Positions 60,435 through 64,000 of a DNA stretch of 64,000 nucleotides are shown in pieces (position 1 is the first letter of the stretch; every line of letters begins with the position of its first letter). The stretch is from positions 62,001 through 126,000 of the forward strand of contig JBBPTG010000057.1 of the NCBI GenBank assembly GCA_038093975.1. Direction: 5' to 3'. This stretch comes from Chalciporus piperatus. Its lineage: Eukaryota; Basidiomycota; Agaricomycetes; Boletales; Boletaceae. The notes beneath the pieces were generated by a model, which saw nothing but the letters and a program-made list of their open reading frames with translations, made no database searches and was not told the origin of the DNA. The position numbers and the translations under genes are program-made.

Positions 60435-63400
60435 ATGATACCCACGAATCGCACTGCAGCACGTTCATTCGGTCGGATACGCGTCCAGGTGGTGACACAA
60501 GCTCCGGCAATCACTCGCACGGCAAAGGCAGTCGGGAGAAGTGCACAGGCACGTTGTCTTTCGAGTGGAGGTGGGCTTTTGTCGGGGACGAGTCGTCTGG
60601 CGCGGACTATTGGCCCGCCGGTACACAGAGGATTAGCGACCGCTGCTCCTGGTGCGTGGTAGCAGGAGTACTCCAGAGTTTACATCCGTTTTGACGTCAG
60701 TTCGTTGGTTAGATACCTCGTCGGGAACCAGGAAACCTCACTTCGACAAGATCCTCATCGCAAACAGGTATGGTTCCATCATACCGCAACGTTCACGCTT
60801 ACCGACTACCTGGGTGCTCGTCTCAGGGGGGAAATAGCCTGTCGCGTCATTCGAACAGCAAAGAAGCTTGGGATCAAGACCGTAGCTGTATACAGCGAAG
60901 CGGATGCCAACTCACTTCACGTGCTCGAAGCGGACGAGGCTTACTGTATCGGCCCAGCTCCTTCGGCGGAGAGCTATGTGAGTGCCTGAACTTCTAAAAG
61001 ACAAGACCTAGGAGGGTGGTACCAGCTGACCTACCGCGTATTGTTAGCTACGCATGGACAAGATCATCGAAGTGTGTCACAAGAGTGGAGCGCAGGTCGG
61101 TTATACCCTACCACACCTCTCTCGTTCTGAGGCGACGTTTTGACCCCGTCTCCTTCACATTGTAGGCTGTTCATCCTGGGTAAGATGATATCCATTTGAA
61201 ATTTGGACATTTGGTGGAATTGTGAACGTAGGTATGGTTTCCTGAGCGAGAACGCCAAGTTTGCGGAGCGATTGGCGGAAGAAGGCATTGTGTTCATAGG
61301 GCCTCCCTCGAGTGCCATTATCTCGATGGGTTCTAAGAGGTCAGTACTAGCAGTTTCATCTCTTTACGATGTCAGGGTTAAGTGTGTGTCTCAGTGAATC
61401 TAAGAACATCATGTCCGGTACGTGCAGAGTTCGTGATTACGATACGACACTCCTAATATCCTTGGGTTGTAGCTGCTGGGGTGCCGTGCGTTCCGGGCTA
61501 CCACGGTACTAACCAAGATCCTCAATTCCTCTTTGCCGAAGCCGAGAAGATTGGTAAGTTGTCAAACGAGGATGCAACACTGGGCTGAGTGACTCTAGGA
61601 TACCCTGTGTTGATTAAGGCCATTCACGGCGGAGGCGGCAAAGGGATGCGTGCCGTATCAACGTCCCTTGAGTTTATGGATGCCCTCGAATCTGCCAAAC
61701 GGGAGTCTCTAAAGGCATTTGGTGATGCAGATGTACTCATTGAGAAGTATATCGAACGCCCGAGACATGTGGAAGTGCAGGTATTTGCGGATATGTTGGG
61801 CGGCGTTGTCAGTCTTTGGGAGCGAGATTGCTCTGTGCAAAGACGTAACCAAAAGATTATCGAGGAGGTGAGTTCGAAGTTAATTCTGCAGGGGATTGTA
61901 TCCTGATACGTGTCGACCAGGCGCCCGCTCCTGGTCTTTCCCCTGAACTTCGCGCGGACTTGTCCGAGAAGGCCGTCGCCGCTGCGAGAGCAGTGAATTA
62001 TGTTGGCGCAGGCACTGTGGAATTCATTTTTGATAACGATACCCAGAAGTTTTACTTCATGGAGATGCAAGTGCCCCCCAACCTGCTTCATGATCTCAGC
62101 TGACTGCTAGCCTTAGGAACACGCGATTACAGGTCGAACACCCCGTGACAGAGATGATAACCGGCCTCGATCTCGTGGAATGGCAACTTGAGGTAGTATC
62201 ATCTACACGTTGATCCGGGCCAACCTGAGATTAACATACATTCTAGGTTGCGGCTGGCAATCCCCTCCCTCTCACTCAGTCCTCCATTCCCCTCGTCGGA
62301 CACGCCTTCGAAGCACGGATATATGCGGAAAACCCCCGGAACGATTTCCTCCCAGATTCAGGTCGACTCTTGTATCTCTCCACTCCTGCTCCTACACACA
62401 TTTTTGCTCCTCCATTTCCCCCATACGTTACAGAATCGGCTACGCCTTCACGACGTACACCTGATACATCCACCGCAATAACACCGTCTCTTCGTCTCGA
62501 ACAAGGTTTTACCGAAGGTGCTCAAATCGGCGTCTTTTATGACCCCATGATAGCTAAGCTTGTGGTTCACGGACGAGACCGAACCGAGGCCCTGAGAATG
62601 CTGAGAAGGGGACTGGAAGAGTACAAGGTTGTTGGTGTTTCTACCAACATCGAGTTCCTGAGGAACCTTGCAGGCAATAATGCGTTCATTCAGGGGGATC
62701 TTGAGACAGGTTTTATCAAGAAACATCGTTCCGAGCTGCTCCCTCCGATTCCGGATCCTTCTCCTGAACTGCTTGCGCAGGCAGCACTCTACGTGGCTCT
62801 CCGAGACCAGAAGACTCCCTCATCGGATCAAACTCCGTGGACATCATTGGGGGGACGACGGTTTGCCGGAGATGTCTATGAACGAATCATCACGATATCA
62901 AAGGAGGAAGCCTCCGCTGCACAAATCAATGTCACGATCAAGCCTACCACACCAGGTCGCTTTGACATTGCGGTGCATGGTTCTTCACCAGTGGTTTTCA
63001 AGTCAGTCGCTGCACACCTCTCCTCCCCAACGACTCTTGCTGCATTCTCGACAAATACAACAATCGTCTCGCAACCTCCCCTACCTGCTGTTCCTGCGTC
63101 AACATCTCCAAGTACCATGGAACGACTTCACCTCTTCTCAGCAGATGGGACAAAGACAACACTTTCTCTGCCTCCCCCTGCTTGGTTGCTATCACTAGGA
63201 GGAGACGTTCTGGCTGCTCACAAAGGTGCCCTACGCGCGCCAATGCCAAGCTTGGTCGTTGAAGTCCGAGTGAGTCCGGGACAGCGGGTCGAGAAGGGTC
63301 AGGCGGTGGTTGTTCTAGAAAGTATGAAGACGGAGACGGTACTGAGAACTGAGGTAGCGGGTGTTGTCAAGGCCGTGGGATGTGCCAAGGGAGAGATGGT

Positions 63401-63446
63401 GGAGGAGGGGCGGGAGCTGGTGGATATCGAGGAGGATGCAGCGTAG
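60435..63446 (+). CDS. mccA: 3-methylcrotonyl-CoA carboxylase, biotin-carrying alpha subunit (mitochondrial)
   Basis: Carboxylates 3-methylcrotonyl-CoA in leucine degradation, together with a beta subunit not in this window. The N-terminal 70 residues ([20 protein letters not shown]) are Arg/Ala-rich and acid-free, a mitochondrial leader. Biotin carboxylase domain: [20 protein letters not shown] (formed over an intron), [23 protein letters not shown]-grasp [49 protein letters not shown] and [18 protein letters not shown]. Then [20 protein letters not shown], typical of the MCC/PCC alpha group. The BCCP tail holds the biotin site LESMKTE. No carboxyltransferase follows, so it is not pyruvate carboxylase. 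About 12 exons; stop TAG at 63444-63446. The MCC rather than PCC call rests on the linker length and recalled similarity. Confidence 0.88.
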
Positions 63447-63588
63447 TGCCCGCGATTTGGGGGTTTTCGAGATTCTTGGGTGTAACACTAAGATTTCCTG
63501 TATTTCTTTAATCTGCACTTTAGCCCCTGTTTTGGGGCATTACATAACACTCTTGGAGATCGTAGCAGGTCCCTTCTGCACATCTCGT

Positions 63589-64000
63589 ATGGTCTGTCCC
63601 ACCGAGTCTTCGTCGGATTTCTATAGCTTGTTGCGGATACCGCGAAATGCATCTACTATTGACATCAAGAGTGCATATCATCGCACTCTCTTACTCCTCC
63701 ACCCCGACAAACAGCCCCAACTTCGTATAGAAGATTCCGGAGATCGCTCATCGTCCAAGAACGTCGACATCGCGTTAGTGAAGGAAGCGTATACGACGCT
63801 TTCCGATCCCACCTCTCGTGCCGCCTACGACGGGTCGTTGAAACGAGCAGCGAACGCCAGATCGCATGGACCGAGACCTGCGCAGGTCGTCTCGCTTGAA
63901 GACTTTTCGAGTAGCGGAGGAGGAGAGTCAGAGTCTGCGCAAGAATGGCGATACGGATGTCGGTGTGGTGGGGAGTATAGGATCTCGGAGGACGATTTGG
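63589..64000 (+). CDS. DPH4: DPH4/Jjj3-type J-domain protein (3' truncated)
   Basis: Helper of diphthamide synthesis on translation factor eEF2, probably passing electrons or iron in the pathway. The ATG at 63589 gives MVCPTESSSDFYSLLRIPRN. The J domain follows: IKSAYHRTLLLLHPDK holds the HPD motif, and VKEAYTTLSDPTSRAAYDGS closes it. A CSL-type zinc-finger domain begins near residue 125: EWRYGCRCGGEYRISEDDL. The combination of a J domain and a CSL finger marks DPH4. The frame stays open to the end of the window; the second half of the finger (a later CxxC) and the stop lie outside. Confidence 0.9.
   Translation, partial: MVCPTESSSDFYSLLRIPRNASTIDIKSAYHRTLLLLHPDKQPQLRIEDSGDRSSSKNVDIALVKEAYTTLSDPTSRAAYDGSLKRAANARSHGPRPAQVVSLEDFSSSGGGESESAQEWRYGCRCGGEYRISEDDL

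Overview
This window reads as nuclear DNA of a filamentous basidiomycete, probably an Agaricomycete. Nearly every gene is broken by several short introns (about 45-70 nt, GT-AG, with CTRAY-type branch sites). Many proteins are typically fungal: a DASH subunit (Ask1), a Chs4/Skt5-type chitin synthase activator, F-box proteins of the mushroom type, and a fungal TauD-family xanthine dioxygenase-like enzyme. Codon use looks even across the window. All calls come from reading the sequence and from recalled family motifs; no search was run.

Layout. 1-14.3 kb: 3' part of an Msn2/4-like zinc-finger factor (+), a xanthine dioxygenase-like gene (-), an intron-rich GH47 alpha-1,2-mannosidase (+), an unrecognised small protein (-), enolase (-), the ribosome-biogenesis GTPase NOG2 (-) and a frameshifted GST pseudogene (+). 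14.8-23.1 kb: mitochondrial uS15 (+), a large F-box protein (-) and an importin-9-type karyopherin (+), the last two head to head. 23.1-29.6 kb: a gene-poor stretch with relics, degenerate repeats and one RS-domain gene (-). 29.6-33.3 kb: an F-box-like protein and COG8 (both +).

33.6-51.7 kb: two paralogous MFS sugar transporters in opposite orientations bracket a secreted or membrane protein with a possible frameshift, a multi-pass membrane protein, two tandem inositol-monophosphatase paralogues and proteasome alpha5. Next come a RidA protein (-), the tRNA dihydrouridine synthase Dus2 (-), and an inverted broken copy of RidA (+).

53.1-64 kb: the Chs4-like activator (-) and exocyst Exo84 (+) share a very short promoter region. 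They are followed by DASH Ask1 (+), the biotin subunit of 3-methylcrotonyl-CoA carboxylase (+) and the start of a DPH4/Jjj3-type diphthamide J-protein (+), cut by the window edge.

Most genes are housekeeping: glycolysis, ribosome assembly, tRNA modification, proteasome, secretion, mitosis, leucine breakdown. I see no biosynthetic cluster, intact transposon, tRNA, rRNA or CRISPR, and no clearly new multi-gene system. The most unusual signals are a probable AT-AC intron in the importin gene, decayed gene copies (GST, RidA, a phosphate-transporter fragment, an unassigned relic), a tandem phosphatase pair in which one copy has a changed active-site motif, and a possible frameshift in a secreted protein gene.
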